Of a DNA stretch of 64,000 nucleotides, positions 8,105 through 16,799 are shown in pieces. How positions within the stretch are numbered: the stretch's first letter is position 1; every line of letters begins with the position of its first letter. The notes under the pieces are model-generated. The model was not told the DNA's origin. It ran no database searches and saw only the letters and a list, made by a program, of their open reading frames with translations. Where the stretch lies: assembly GCF_009848685.1 (NCBI RefSeq), contig NZ_WXTX01000001.1, forward strand, positions 62,001-126,000. Direction: 5' to 3'. The DNA comes from Andreprevotia sp. IGB-42 (GTDB taxonomy: Bacteria > Pseudomonadota > Gammaproteobacteria > Burkholderiales > Chitinibacteraceae). The translations under genes and the position numbers were made by a program.

Positions 8105-9658
8105 TCAGATCAGGTTTTGTTCGGCCACACCGATATTCATGTCCAGTACACGGCTATCCGGATCGCCTTCCTTGCTTTCCTTGGATTTGGCCGACAGCGG
8201 CGACAGGCGCTTGGCTTCCAGCTCGTCCAGGTACTCGTCGGTGATATCACCGGTAATGTATTTGCCATCGAAACATGAGGTTTCGAACTCGGTAATCAGG
8301 CCATGGCTGGCATCGCGGCAGGCCACGATCAACGCATCCAGCTCCTGATAGATCACCGCATCCGCACCGATCTCGGCGGCGATCTGCGCATCGCTGCGGC
8401 CGGTAGCGATCAGCTCGGCACGTGTCGGCATGTCGATGCCGTATACATGCGGAAACTTCACCGGCGGCGCAGCAGACGCAAGGTAGACCTTCTTGGCGCC
8501 GCAATCGCGCACCATCTGCACGATTTCCTTGGAGGTGGTACCGCGCACGATGGAATCGTCCACCAGCAGCACGTTCTTGCCGCGGAATTCGACTGCGATC
8601 GGGTTGAGCTTCTGGCGCACCGACTTCTTGCGGCTGGCCTGGCCCGGCATGATGAAGGTCCGGCCGATATAGCGGTTCTTGATGAAGCCTTCGCGGTACG
8701 GAATCTTCAGGTCGTTGGCAAGCTCCAGCGCCGAATCACGGCTGGTATCCGGAATCGGGATCACCACGTCGATTTCCAGCTCGGGCGAGATGGCCTTGAT
8801 CTTCTTTGCCAGGTGCTTGCCCATGTTGAGGCGGGCTTCATGCACCGAGATACCGTCGATGACGCTGTCCGAGCGCGCAAAGTACACGTGTTCGAAAATA
8901 CAGGGCGCCAGTTGCGCGCTCTGATGGCACTGGCGGCTGGAAAGCTGGCCATCAAAGCTGATGAACAGCGCTTCGCCCGGTGCCACATCGCGCATCAGCT
9001 TGAAGCCCAGCGTATCGAGCACCACCGATTCGCTGGCCACGATGTACTCCGGGCCCTCCGGTGTTTCATGCACGCCCAGCGACAGTGGGCGGATACCGTG
9101 CGGATCTCGGAACGCGATCAGGCCGAAGCCGGCCACCAGCGCCACCACCGCATACGCACCGCGTACCCGGTCATGTACGGCGGTGATGGCATCGAACACG
9201 ATGTCCGGCGTCAGGCGTGGGCCATCAGTGCGCTTGGACAATTCGTGCGCCAGCACGTTGAGCAGTGCTTCCGAATCGGAATTGGTATTGATGTGCCGCA
9301 AGTCGGTGCGGTACATCTCGTCTTTCAGCTGCTTGTCGTTGGTAAGGTTGCCGTTGTGCGCCAGCACCAGGCCAAACGGACTGTTCACATAGAAAGGCTG
9401 CGCTTCCGCGAGACTGGATGCCGAGCCTGCAGTCGGATAGCGCACATGGCCGATACCGGCATTACCCAGCAAGGAACGCATGTTGCGGGTACGGAACACA
9501 TCGCGTACCAGGCCTTGGCCCTTGTGCATATGGAACATCGGACCGTCATCGGTCACGATACCCGCGGCATCCTGGCCCCGGTGCTGCAGGACCAGGAGCC
9601 CATCGTAGAGCATCTGGTTGACGGGGGTTTTGGCGACGAGGCCGACGATGCCACACAT
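8105..9658 (-). CDS. purF: Amidophosphoribosyltransferase
   Basis: This 517-residue enzyme catalyses the first committed step of purine synthesis, turning PRPP and glutamine into phosphoribosylamine. The mature protein begins CGIVGLVA, whose Cys is the glutaminase nucleophile, so the ATG at 9658 is certain and the extra WI of the longer frame is excluded. The C-terminal phosphoribosyltransferase domain has the PRPP loop VLLVDDSIVRGTT near residue 365. AGAGGA precedes the start. The gene sits between cvpA and metZ in the usual order. Confidence 0.97.
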   Translation of the reverse strand: MCGIVGLVAKTPVNQMLYDGLLVLQHRGQDAAGIVTDDGPMFHMHKGQGLVRDVFRTRNMRSLLGNAGIGHVRYPTAGSASSLAEAQPFYVNSPFGLVLAHNGNLTNDKQLKDEMYRTDLRHINTNSDSEALLNVLAHELSKRTDGPRLTPDIVFDAITAVHDRVRGAYAVVALVAGFGLIAFRDPHGIRPLSLGVHETPEGPEYIVASESVVLDTLGFKLMRDVAPGEALFISFDGQLSSRQCHQSAQLAPCIFEHVYFARSDSVIDGISVHEARLNMGKHLAKKIKAISPELEIDVVIPIPDTSRDSALELANDLKIPYREGFIKNRYIGRTFIMPGQASRKKSVRQKLNPIAVEFRGKNVLLVDDSIVRGTTSKEIVQMVRDCGAKKVYLASAAPPVKFPHVYGIDMPTRAELIATGRSDAQIAAEIGADAVIYQELDALIVACRDASHGLITEFETSCFDGKYITGDITDEYLDELEAKRLSPLSAKSKESKEGDPDSRVLDMNIGVAEQNLI

Positions 9659-9756
9659 AATCCACAATCCTCTGAATCCGGCCGCGACAAGGTATCGCAG
9701 CCTCTACAAATCGGTACCGCACATGCGCACTGCCACGCCAGCCTTGCGGCCAGCGC

Positions 9757-10248
9757 TCAATCGAACTTGATCCGCTCCGCCAGTGCCTGTGGTATCCACG
9801 GCAGGCTGAGGCGGGCCAAAGCCTCGAACGGCGGGCTGAACATGGCGTTGCGCCAGGTGCTGGATGCGGGAAACGAGGTCAGCCCCGCCACCAGCACCAG
9901 CAACAGCACGAACAACGCCCCGCGCAGCAAGCCAAACACCGCACCCAGCAAGCGATCCACCGGGCTCAGGCCGGCCGATTTCACGAACTGGCTGATGGTG
10001 ATGCGCAGCAGCGCGGTAAACAGCCATACCCCGGCAAAAATCGCGATCAGCGCCGCTAGGTAACGCAAGCGCTCGTCGGGTATCCCGGCCGGCATATAGA
10101 TCGATATGGGGGCGGCGTAATAAATTGCCAGCCACGCCGCGACCGCCCAGCCAACCAGCGCCATCACTTCCTGCACCAGCCCGCGCATCACCGACAGCAA
10201 GATGGACAGGCCGATGATGGCCAGAACCGCGTAATCAAAACCCGTCAC
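9757..10248 (-). CDS. cvpA: CvpA family inner-membrane protein
   Basis: This 163-residue protein has four predicted transmembrane helices and opens with MTGFDYAVLAIIGLSILLSVMRGLVQE, the family signature. CvpA was named for colicin V production in E. coli. In many bacteria it affects envelope homeostasis, and it is linked to purF. The start codon is GTG, with AGGACAGG just upstream. The stop of dedD lies 8 bases before this start, so the two are co-transcribed. Confidence 0.92.
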   Translation of the reverse strand: MTGFDYAVLAIIGLSILLSVMRGLVQEVMALVGWAVAAWLAIYYAAPISIYMPAGIPDERLRYLAALIAIFAGVWLFTALLRITISQFVKSAGLSPVDRLLGAVFGLLRGALFVLLLVLVAGLTSFPASSTWRNAMFSPPFEALARLSLPWIPQALAERIKFD

Positions 10249-10256
10249 ACCTGTCC

Positions 10257-10979
10257 TCAGTGCACCAGTTGCGGCGCGTAACCCAGCGCCGTGGCTTTTT
10301 GCACCAGCGCCTTGGCACGCGCTTCGTCAACCGGGCCGATACGGATGCGCGTCAACGCCACACCCTTGTTGTTCACAGGTTCTGCATAGGCGGGAATACC
10401 GTTCGCCTTGAGCTTGCCCAGAATGTCAGTGGCCTTGGCCTTGTCGCCATAGGCGCCGATCTGTACCAGTACCTGCCCGCCGCGGCTTGCCGCTGCCGGC
10501 TTGTCCGCCGGCTTGGCCTCGGCCTCGTCCAGCCCTTCCAGAATACGCTGTGGATCACGCGTGGGCTTGGGTGCTGCAGTCGGTTTGAGAGCGACGGTCG
10601 GCCTGGGTTTGTCTGCGGGCTTTTCGGTCGGCTTGATCACCGGCCTTTCCGTCGGGGCCTTGCTCGGTTCCACCTGGGAGTTGACCAATCTGCCCGGCAA
10701 CGGCTCTGCAGCAACCGGGGTTTCAACAATCTGCGCCGGCGCAGAGGCCACCAGTTGCAATGCCGGTGTGACCAGCGCAGCCGCAGGGGCGCTCGCCGAG
10801 GTACTCGGCGCGCTGGCAATGATCTCCACCGGGTGGGTGAGCGCCGCAGGCGGCTCGCCATCCAGTACGGTCCAGAGCACGATCAGTGCAAAGATGACCA
10901 GGGTAACCGCGCCGATCAGCCGGCGGCGTGCACGTTTACGGAGTTGCAGAAGTTCTTCGCTAACGTTGTCTCGTGCCAT
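10257..10979 (-). CDS. dedD: SPOR-domain protein, DedD-like
   Basis: This 240-residue bitopic protein has a short basic cytoplasmic N-terminus and one transmembrane helix at about residues 21-44. A long Pro/Ala/Lys-rich periplasmic linker follows, with repeats of KPTxKP type. The C-terminal SPOR domain is about residues 168-240 (VLVQIGAYGDKAKA then RIRIGPVDEARAKAL). SPOR domains bind denuded septal peptidoglycan and recruit the protein to the division site. It lies 3 bases after the folC stop. Confidence 0.9.
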   Translation of the reverse strand: MARDNVSEELLQLRKRARRRLIGAVTLVIFALIVLWTVLDGEPPAALTHPVEIIASAPSTSASAPAAALVTPALQLVASAPAQIVETPVAAEPLPGRLVNSQVEPSKAPTERPVIKPTEKPADKPRPTVALKPTAAPKPTRDPQRILEGLDEAEAKPADKPAAASRGGQVLVQIGAYGDKAKATDILGKLKANGIPAYAEPVNNKGVALTRIRIGPVDEARAKALVQKATALGYAPQLVH

Positions 10980-10982
10980 GAG

Positions 10983-12260
10983 CTATCGACCGCGGGCCGC
11001 CATGACTTCGGCGACGGTGTAGAAGGATCCGAAGGCGAGGATTCTATCACTCTCGCCCGCCGTCTGTACGGCAGCTTGCCACGCTGCGGCAACGGATCCG
11101 AAAGATTCGACCCGCGCGCGCGCAGCACGCTGCATGATTCTGTCTGCCAGCGCAGCCGCCGGTTCTGCCCTTGGCAGGTCTGGAGCGGCCACGTACCAGC
11201 GGTCTATCCGGTCTGCCAGGATATCGATGACCTGATCGATATCCTTGTCGGCCATCATGCCGAATACCGCGTGCGTGGTTTCGGCGTAGCCCATCTGGTC
11301 CAGTGCGGATTTGAGTGCGCGCGCCGCATGCGGGTTGTGCGCCACGTCCAGCACGGTCAGCGGGCGCCCCGGCAGCACCTGGCAGCGCGCCGGCCATTCC
11401 ACTTCCAGCAGGCCACGCTTGATATCGGCCAGCGTTACCGGCAGGCGGCCACGCAGCGCATCCAGCATGGACAGTGCCACGGCGGCGTTGCCAAGCTGGT
11501 AAGGGCCGCGCAATGCCGGCAGCGGCAGCGCATGCTTGCGGCTCTCGCCGTGCCAGAACATCCATTGCTGGCCTTCAGCTTCTTTCTGCCAGCCAAAATC
11601 CCTGCCGACCAGCGCCAGCGGTGCACCGATGCGTGCCGCTTCGTCCAGCACGCTCTGCGGCGGGTTGCTGTCGCCGCACACCGCCGGCTTGCCGTTGCGG
11701 AACACACCGGCCTTCTCGCGGCCGATATCCTCGCGGTTGTCACCCAGGTAGGCCTGGTGATCGATGTCGACACTGACCACGGCTGCCACATCGGCATCGA
11801 AAATGTTCACCGCATCAAGGCGCCCGCCCAGGCCCACTTCCAGGATGGCCACATCCACCTGTGCATCGATGAATACCTTCATCGCGGACAGCACGCCAAA
11901 CTCGAAATAGGTCAGGGAGGTATCGCCGCGCGCGGTTTCGATCGCCCGGAAGCTATCCACCAGCGTGGCATCATCCACTTCCTGCAGATCGAGCGTCACG
12001 CGCTCGTTGTAGCGCAGCAGGTGCGGGGAGGTATGCGTGCCGACCTTGTAGCCCGCACCACGCAGGATGGTGGAGAGAAACGCACACACCGAGCCCTTGC
12101 CATTGGTGCCTGCTACGGTAAGCACCGGGAAGGTGGGCCGAAGGCCCATCACGTCACGCACCAGCGTCACGCGTGCCAGCCCCATGTCGATGGCCTTGGG
12201 GTGCAGTCCTTCCAGGTAGGCCAGCCAGTCTTCAAGCCGACTGGCGTCAAAAACCGCCAT
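10983..12260 (-). CDS. folC: Bifunctional dihydrofolate/folylpolyglutamate synthase
   Basis: This 425-residue Mur-ligase-like enzyme adds glutamate to dihydropteroate and folates. It carries the ATP loop VAGTNGKGSVCAF near residue 47, THTSPHL near residue 78 and LDVAHNPHA near residue 310. Its ATG overlaps the accD stop by one base, giving a TGATG junction and translational coupling. The accD-folC-dedD order is standard in Beta- and Gammaproteobacteria. Confidence 0.95.
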   Translation of the reverse strand: MAVFDASRLEDWLAYLEGLHPKAIDMGLARVTLVRDVMGLRPTFPVLTVAGTNGKGSVCAFLSTILRGAGYKVGTHTSPHLLRYNERVTLDLQEVDDATLVDSFRAIETARGDTSLTYFEFGVLSAMKVFIDAQVDVAILEVGLGGRLDAVNIFDADVAAVVSVDIDHQAYLGDNREDIGREKAGVFRNGKPAVCGDSNPPQSVLDEAARIGAPLALVGRDFGWQKEAEGQQWMFWHGESRKHALPLPALRGPYQLGNAAVALSMLDALRGRLPVTLADIKRGLLEVEWPARCQVLPGRPLTVLDVAHNPHAARALKSALDQMGYAETTHAVFGMMADKDIDQVIDILADRIDRWYVAAPDLPRAEPAAALADRIMQRAARARVESFGSVAAAWQAAVQTAGESDRILAFGSFYTVAEVMAARGR

Positions 12261-13132
12261 CAGGAAGCAACCGGTGCCGGCTGCTTCAGGAACAGCGTCA
12301 GCAGCTTCGCCAGTTGCAGGCGCATTTCACGCCGGTCCACGATCATGTCGATAGCGCCTTTCTCCAGCAGAAACTCCGAACGCTGGAAGCCTTCCGGCAG
12401 CGTTTCGCGCACTGTCTGCTCGATCACGCGCGGCCCGGCAAAGCCGATCAGCGCACCCGGTTCCCCCATCACCACGTCACCCAGAAAGGCAAACGAGGCC
12501 GATACGCCACCCATGGTGGGGTCGGTCAGGATGGAAATGAACGGCAGGCGCTTGTCGGCAAGCTTGGTCAGCGCGGCCGAAGTCTTGGCCATCTGCATCA
12601 GCGAATTCAGGCCTTCCTGCATACGGGCACCGCCCGATGCGGAAATGCAGATGAACGGCAGATCGTTCTCCAGCGCTACCTGCACGCCGCGCACGAAGCG
12701 CTCGCCCACCACCGAGCCCATCGAGCCGTTGACGAAACCGTATTCGAATACCGCCACCACCACCGGCACGTTGTGGATGGCGCCTTGCTGCACCACCATC
12801 GCATCGTCTTCGCCGGTACTTTCCTTGAACTGCTCCAGCTGATCCGCGTAGCGCTTGGTCGCCTTGAACTTGAGGATGTCGATCGGACGCACTTCGGAGC
12901 CGATTTCGAAACGGCCCTCGGCATCGAGCAACATGTCCAGCCGGCGCCGCGCGGAGATGCGGTTATGGAAACTGCACTTCGGGCAAACTTCGAGGTTGTT
13001 CTCAAGATCGGTGCGGTACAGCGTGGCACCACAGGCCGAGCACTTGTGCCACAGCCCTTCCGGCACCGCCGATTTGGCGCCCGGTTCACGGCTCTTGATT
13101 TTCGGGGGTAGCAGTTTTTGCAACCAGCTCAT
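12260..13132 (-). CDS. accD: Acetyl-CoA carboxylase carboxyltransferase subunit beta
   Basis: This 290-residue protein has an N-terminal four-cysteine zinc ribbon (KCSACGATL then VCPKC, residues ~30-55). A crotonase-fold carboxyltransferase domain follows, with [12 protein letters not shown] and [12 protein letters not shown]. Together with AccA it transfers carboxyl from biotin-AccB to acetyl-CoA to form malonyl-CoA. AGGAG precedes the ATG. It follows trpA by 41 bases, the usual trpBA-accD order. Confidence 0.97.
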   Translation of the reverse strand: MSWLQKLLPPKIKSREPGAKSAVPEGLWHKCSACGATLYRTDLENNLEVCPKCSFHNRISARRRLDMLLDAEGRFEIGSEVRPIDILKFKATKRYADQLEQFKESTGEDDAMVVQQGAIHNVPVVVAVFEYGFVNGSMGSVVGERFVRGVQVALENDLPFICISASGGARMQEGLNSLMQMAKTSAALTKLADKRLPFISILTDPTMGGVSASFAFLGDVVMGEPGALIGFAGPRVIEQTVRETLPEGFQRSEFLLEKGAIDMIVDRREMRLQLAKLLTLFLKQPAPVAS

Positions 13133-13173
13133 TGTTTACTCCTGTTTACTTGGCTTGAACGGCACGGGGCCGA

Positions 13174-13977
13174 TCAGGCGCGAGCGGTATCCATGGCGGA
13201 ACGAACGCCCTTGATGAAGCTGTTCAGGCGCTCGGCAAGGCCGTCCTCGCCCGCTTCCACTTCCTGCACCAGGCGCGAGCCGATCACCACGGCATCGGCC
13301 ACACCGGCCACGCGGCGCGCGGTTTCGGCATCGCGGATGCCGAAACCCACACCGATGGGCAGCGAAATATACTTGCGCAGTTCCAGCAGCTTGGCAGCCA
13401 CGCTATCCACATCCAGATGCGCGGCGCCGGTCACGCCCTTGAGCGATACGTAATAGACATAGCCGCGCGCCAGACGTTGCACTGCCTGTAGCCGCGACGG
13501 CGGCGTGGTGGGCGCCAGCAGGAAAATCAGGTCGATACCGTGCGTCTTGAGGATAGCCGCGCATTCCTCGGCTTCTTCCGGCGGCAGATCAACGGTCAGC
13601 ACGCCATCCACGCCCGCCTCGACTGCAGCCTTGGCAAAGGTCTCGTAGCCCATGGCTTCAACCGGATTGGCATATCCCATCAGCACCACCGGGGTCTTGC
13701 TGTCGGTCTTGCGGAATTCCGCAGTCATTGCCAGCACATGGCGCAGCGATACGCGATGCGCCAGCGCACGCTCGGATGCGCGCTGGATCACCGGGCCATC
13801 GGCCATCGGATCGGAAAACGGTACGCCCAGCTCGATGATGTCGGCGCCGCCATCTACCAGCGCATGCATCAGGCCGACGGTTACGCCGGGATTCGGATCA
13901 CCGGCGGTGATGAAAGGGATCAATGCCTGGCGACCTTGTGCCGCCAGAGCCTGCATCGTGGATTCAATTCGGGACAT
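13174..13977 (-). CDS. trpA: Tryptophan synthase alpha chain
   Basis: This 267-residue TIM barrel cleaves indole-3-glycerol phosphate. The catalytic Glu and Asp lie in [16 protein letters not shown] (about residues 47-62). It opens [16 protein letters not shown] and includes the phosphate-binding block [17 protein letters not shown] lies just before the ATG. It follows trpB by 18 bases and would form the alpha2-beta2 complex. Confidence 0.97.
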   Translation of the reverse strand: MSRIESTMQALAAQGRQALIPFITAGDPNPGVTVGLMHALVDGGADIIELGVPFSDPMADGPVIQRASERALAHRVSLRHVLAMTAEFRKTDSKTPVVLMGYANPVEAMGYETFAKAAVEAGVDGVLTVDLPPEEAEECAAILKTHGIDLIFLLAPTTPPSRLQAVQRLARGYVYYVSLKGVTGAAHLDVDSVAAKLLELRKYISLPIGVGFGIRDAETARRVAGVADAVVIGSRLVQEVEAGEDGLAERLNSFIKGVRSAMDTARA

Positions 13978-13995
13978 TGTGATGTTCTTCTTGGT

Positions 13996-15207
13996 TTAAA
14001 GCTGGATGCCGTCGAGCTTGGCGATGGTCGGGATGTCCTTGTCGCCGCGGCCAGACAGGTTGACCAGCAATACCTGGTCTTTGGGCAGCGTGGGCGCCAG
14101 GCGCGCGGCATAGGCCAGCGCGTGGCTGGATTCGAGCGCCGGGATGATGCCCTCAAAGCGGCACAGGTCATGGAAGGCCTGCAGCGCTTCCTTGTCGGTG
14201 GCGGCCACGTACTCGGCACGGCCGATATCCTTCAGGAAACTGTGCTCCGGGCCCACGCCCGGATAATCGAGGCCGGCAGAGATCGAATGCGTCTCGATGA
14301 TCTGGCCGTCTTCGTCCTGCATCAGGTAGGTACGGTTGCCGTGCAACACGCCCGGCTTGGCGCCTGCGGTCAGCGGCGCAGCATGGCGACCGGTATCGAG
14401 GCCATCGCCACCGGCTTCAACGCCGATCAGGCGCACGCCCGGCACGTCCACATACGGGTGGAAAATGCCGATGGCGTTGGAACCGCCACCCACGCAGGCA
14501 ATTACTGCATCGGGCTGGCGGCCGACCAGGTCGACCATCTGCACCTTGGCTTCTTCACCGATCACGCACTGGAAATCACGTACCAGCATCGGGTACGGGT
14601 GCGGGCCGGCGCAGGTGCCGATGATGTAGTAGGTAGAATCGACATTAGTGACCCAGTCACGCATCGCTTCGTTCATCGCGTCTTTCAGCGTCTTGCTGCC
14701 GGACGATACCGGCACCACGGTGGCGCCCAGCAATTTCATCCGGTACACGTTGGGCGACTGGCGCGCCACGTCCTCCGCGCCCATGTACACCACGCATTCC
14801 AGGCCATAGCGGGCCGCTACCGTGGCCGATGCCACGCCGTGCTGACCGGCGCCGGTTTCCGCGATCACGCGCTTCTTGCCCATGCGGCGGGCCAGCAGCG
14901 CCTGGCCGATGGTGTTGTTCACCTTGTGCGCGCCGGTATGGTTCAGATCTTCCCGCTTCAGGTAGATCTGCGCACCACCCAGTTGCTCGGACCAGCGTTT
15001 GGCGTGGTAAACCGGGCTGGGGCGGCCAACGTAATGCTTGAGTTCGTAGCGGTATTCCGCCATGAAATCCGGATCGGCAATGGCCTTTTCGTATTCGACA
15101 CGCAGTTCGTCCAGCGCTGGCATCAGCGTTTCGGCCACATAGATGCCACCATGCTGGCCAAAGTGACCACGTACATCGGGCTGGTGATAGCGGAGCGGTT
15201 CGTTCAT
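13996..15207 (-). CDS. trpB: Tryptophan synthase beta chain
   Basis: This 403-residue PLP enzyme joins indole and serine. The PLP lysine lies in HTGAHKVNN near residue 87, the phosphate-binding loop is [10 protein letters not shown] near residue 233, and the C-terminal SGRGDKD is present. The start [11 protein letters not shown] at 15207 fits family length. The longer frame to 15321 would run back into trpF and has no homology-like content. It starts 7 bases after the trpF stop. Confidence 0.97.
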   Translation of the reverse strand: MNEPLRYHQPDVRGHFGQHGGIYVAETLMPALDELRVEYEKAIADPDFMAEYRYELKHYVGRPSPVYHAKRWSEQLGGAQIYLKREDLNHTGAHKVNNTIGQALLARRMGKKRVIAETGAGQHGVASATVAARYGLECVVYMGAEDVARQSPNVYRMKLLGATVVPVSSGSKTLKDAMNEAMRDWVTNVDSTYYIIGTCAGPHPYPMLVRDFQCVIGEEAKVQMVDLVGRQPDAVIACVGGGSNAIGIFHPYVDVPGVRLIGVEAGGDGLDTGRHAAPLTAGAKPGVLHGNRTYLMQDEDGQIIETHSISAGLDYPGVGPEHSFLKDIGRAEYVAATDKEALQAFHDLCRFEGIIPALESSHALAYAARLAPTLPKDQVLLVNLSGRGDKDIPTIAKLDGIQL

Positions 15208-15214
15208 TACATTC

Positions 15215-15850
15215 TCACTTGGCAAGCGATGACTGGGCTGCTGCAACTGCATGGATAAAGGCCTGGATTCTGGCAGGATCCTTGATGCCACGGGCAGCTT
15301 CAACGCCACTGGATACATCAACCGCCCACGGCCGCACCTTGCGTACCGCGTCGGTTACATTGTCTGGATGAAGGCCGCCGGACAAGATCAACGGCAGCGG
15401 CAAGTCGTTCGGCAGCAACGTCCAATCGAACGCCTCCCCGGTGCCGCCCGGCGTGCCATCGACGAAAGCATCGACCAGCACACCCTTCGCATCCGGGTAC
15501 TGCGCGCAATATTCTACCAAATTTGTATCCGGTTTTACCCGCACCGCCTTGATATAGGGGCGGCCAAACTGACGGCAGTACTCGGGCGCTTCATCGCCGT
15601 GGAACTGCAGCAGGTCGATTTTCACCCGCCCGATCACTTCGCGCACCAGCGCCGGGTCTGCATCGACGAACAGCGCCACACTGCTTACGAAGGCGGGCAA
15701 CGCAGCCACGATACGCGCGGCCACATCGATTTCCACGTTGCGCGGGCTGGGCGCGTAGAACACGAAGCCGATGGCATCGGCGCCTGCACGCGCGGCCAGC
15801 AGCGCGTTTTCTGTATCGCGCAGGCCGCAAATCTTGATACGGGGCATCAT
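15215..15850 (-). CDS. trpF: Phosphoribosylanthranilate isomerase
   Basis: This ~211-residue barrel enzyme opens with the family signature RIKICGLRD, whose Cys is the general base. LLQFHGDE occurs near residue 80 and [10 protein letters not shown] near residue 160. It isomerises phosphoribosylanthranilate in tryptophan synthesis. Tandem ATG codons overlap the truA TGA (TGATGATG), so either 15850 or 15847 may be used and translation is coupled to truA. No trp leader peptide or attenuator is visible before the trp genes. Confidence 0.95.
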   Translation of the reverse strand: MMPRIKICGLRDTENALLAARAGADAIGFVFYAPSPRNVEIDVAARIVAALPAFVSSVALFVDADPALVREVIGRVKIDLLQFHGDEAPEYCRQFGRPYIKAVRVKPDTNLVEYCAQYPDAKGVLVDAFVDGTPGGTGEAFDWTLLPNDLPLPLILSGGLHPDNVTDAVRKVRPWAVDVSSGVEAARGIKDPARIQAFIHAVAAAQSSLAK

Positions 15851-16635
15851 CAAATCAATCCGTGGCGGGGCTCTGGCTCGGTAGCCAGACCATATTCAGA
15901 CGGATAGCTTACACCAGCAAGGTAGAGTCCGTCCGGCATGAAGGTGGGCGGTGCGATGGTACGGTCGCGTGCGGCCACCAGTTCGGCCATCCATTCCGGC
16001 GGCCGGTTGCCCTTGGCAATATGTAGCAGCGCACCCATCAGGTTACGCACCATGTGATGCAAAAAGGCATCGGCAGAGAAATCGAAGTACAGCAAAGTGC
16101 CCTCGGCGTGCACGTCCAGCCTCGATAGCGTCTTGACCGGCGTCTTGGCTTGGCATTCCGCCGCACGGAAACTGGAAAAATCATGCTGGCCGAGCAAATG
16201 CGGCACAGCGGCGCGCAAGGCGTCAAGGTCCAGCGGATGGTGCGACCAGCCCACCCTGCCCGCCCACAGCGCCGGGCGTACCGGGTGATTGAGCAGCAGA
16301 TAGCGATAATGGCGTGCGGTGGCAACGAAGCGGGAATGAAAATGATCGGGCACTTCGCGTGCCCACAGCACGCCCACCCCCTCGGGCAGGAAGCTGTTCA
16401 CGCCACGCACCCAGGCAGTCAGCGTGCGCTTGGCATCGGTATCGAAATGCACGATCTGCCGGCTGGCATGCACGCCGGCATCGGTGCGCCCTGCCGCATG
16501 CACGCGCACCGGCTGGCCAGCCATCTGCGCCAGCGCGCGTTCCAGCACCGACTGCACGGTGACCCGGTCCGGCTGCACCTGCCAGCCGCTGAACGCGCGG
16601 CCATCGTATTCCAGCGCCAAGGCGTAGCGCGTCAT
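15850..16635 (-). CDS. truA: tRNA pseudouridine(38-40) synthase
   Basis: This 261-residue enzyme makes pseudouridine 38-40 in the anticodon arm. The catalytic Asp lies in AAGRTDAGVHA near residue 52. The N-terminus LALEYDGRAFSGWQ and the later FLHHMVRN block are family hallmarks. It is separated from fimV by a terminator and a 164-base gap, so it probably has its own promoter at the head of the trp-acc-fol run. Confidence 0.96.
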   Translation of the reverse strand: MTRYALALEYDGRAFSGWQVQPDRVTVQSVLERALAQMAGQPVRVHAAGRTDAGVHASRQIVHFDTDAKRTLTAWVRGVNSFLPEGVGVLWAREVPDHFHSRFVATARHYRYLLLNHPVRPALWAGRVGWSHHPLDLDALRAAVPHLLGQHDFSSFRAAECQAKTPVKTLSRLDVHAEGTLLYFDFSADAFLHHMVRNLMGALLHIAKGNRPPEWMAELVAARDRTIAPPTFMPDGLYLAGVSYPSEYGLATEPEPRHGLI

Positions 16636-16716
16636 GTACTTGTCCAGTCAAAACAATGAAAACCCGGCACCGCACGCAGTGCCAGGCCCGCATGGTACCG
16701 CGCGGTGCGGTCACAC

Positions 16717-16758
16717 AAAAAGCAAATGGCGTGAATTGCCGCAGCAATCACGCCATTT
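16717..16758 (-). terminator. Intrinsic terminator after fimV
   Basis: A 15-bp stem with one bulged A (AAATGGCGTG, ATTGC, CGCA loop, GCAAT, CACGCCATTT) is followed on the minus strand by GC and five T. It lies 42 bases past the fimV stop. Confidence 0.9.
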
Positions 16759-16799
16759 ACCCGCCAGCCGCAGCATGTGCGGCCGGTTTCAGTACCGCA

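Noticed and set aside
10260-12842. An 860-codon open frame on the plus strand
   Set aside because: It is antisense to dedD, folC and accD, has Arg/His/Gln-rich composition typical of a mirrored high-GC coding region, and matches no family.
15208-15321. Long N-terminal extension of TrpB
   Set aside because: It would read through the trpF 3' end; the conserved start and family length support ATG 15207.
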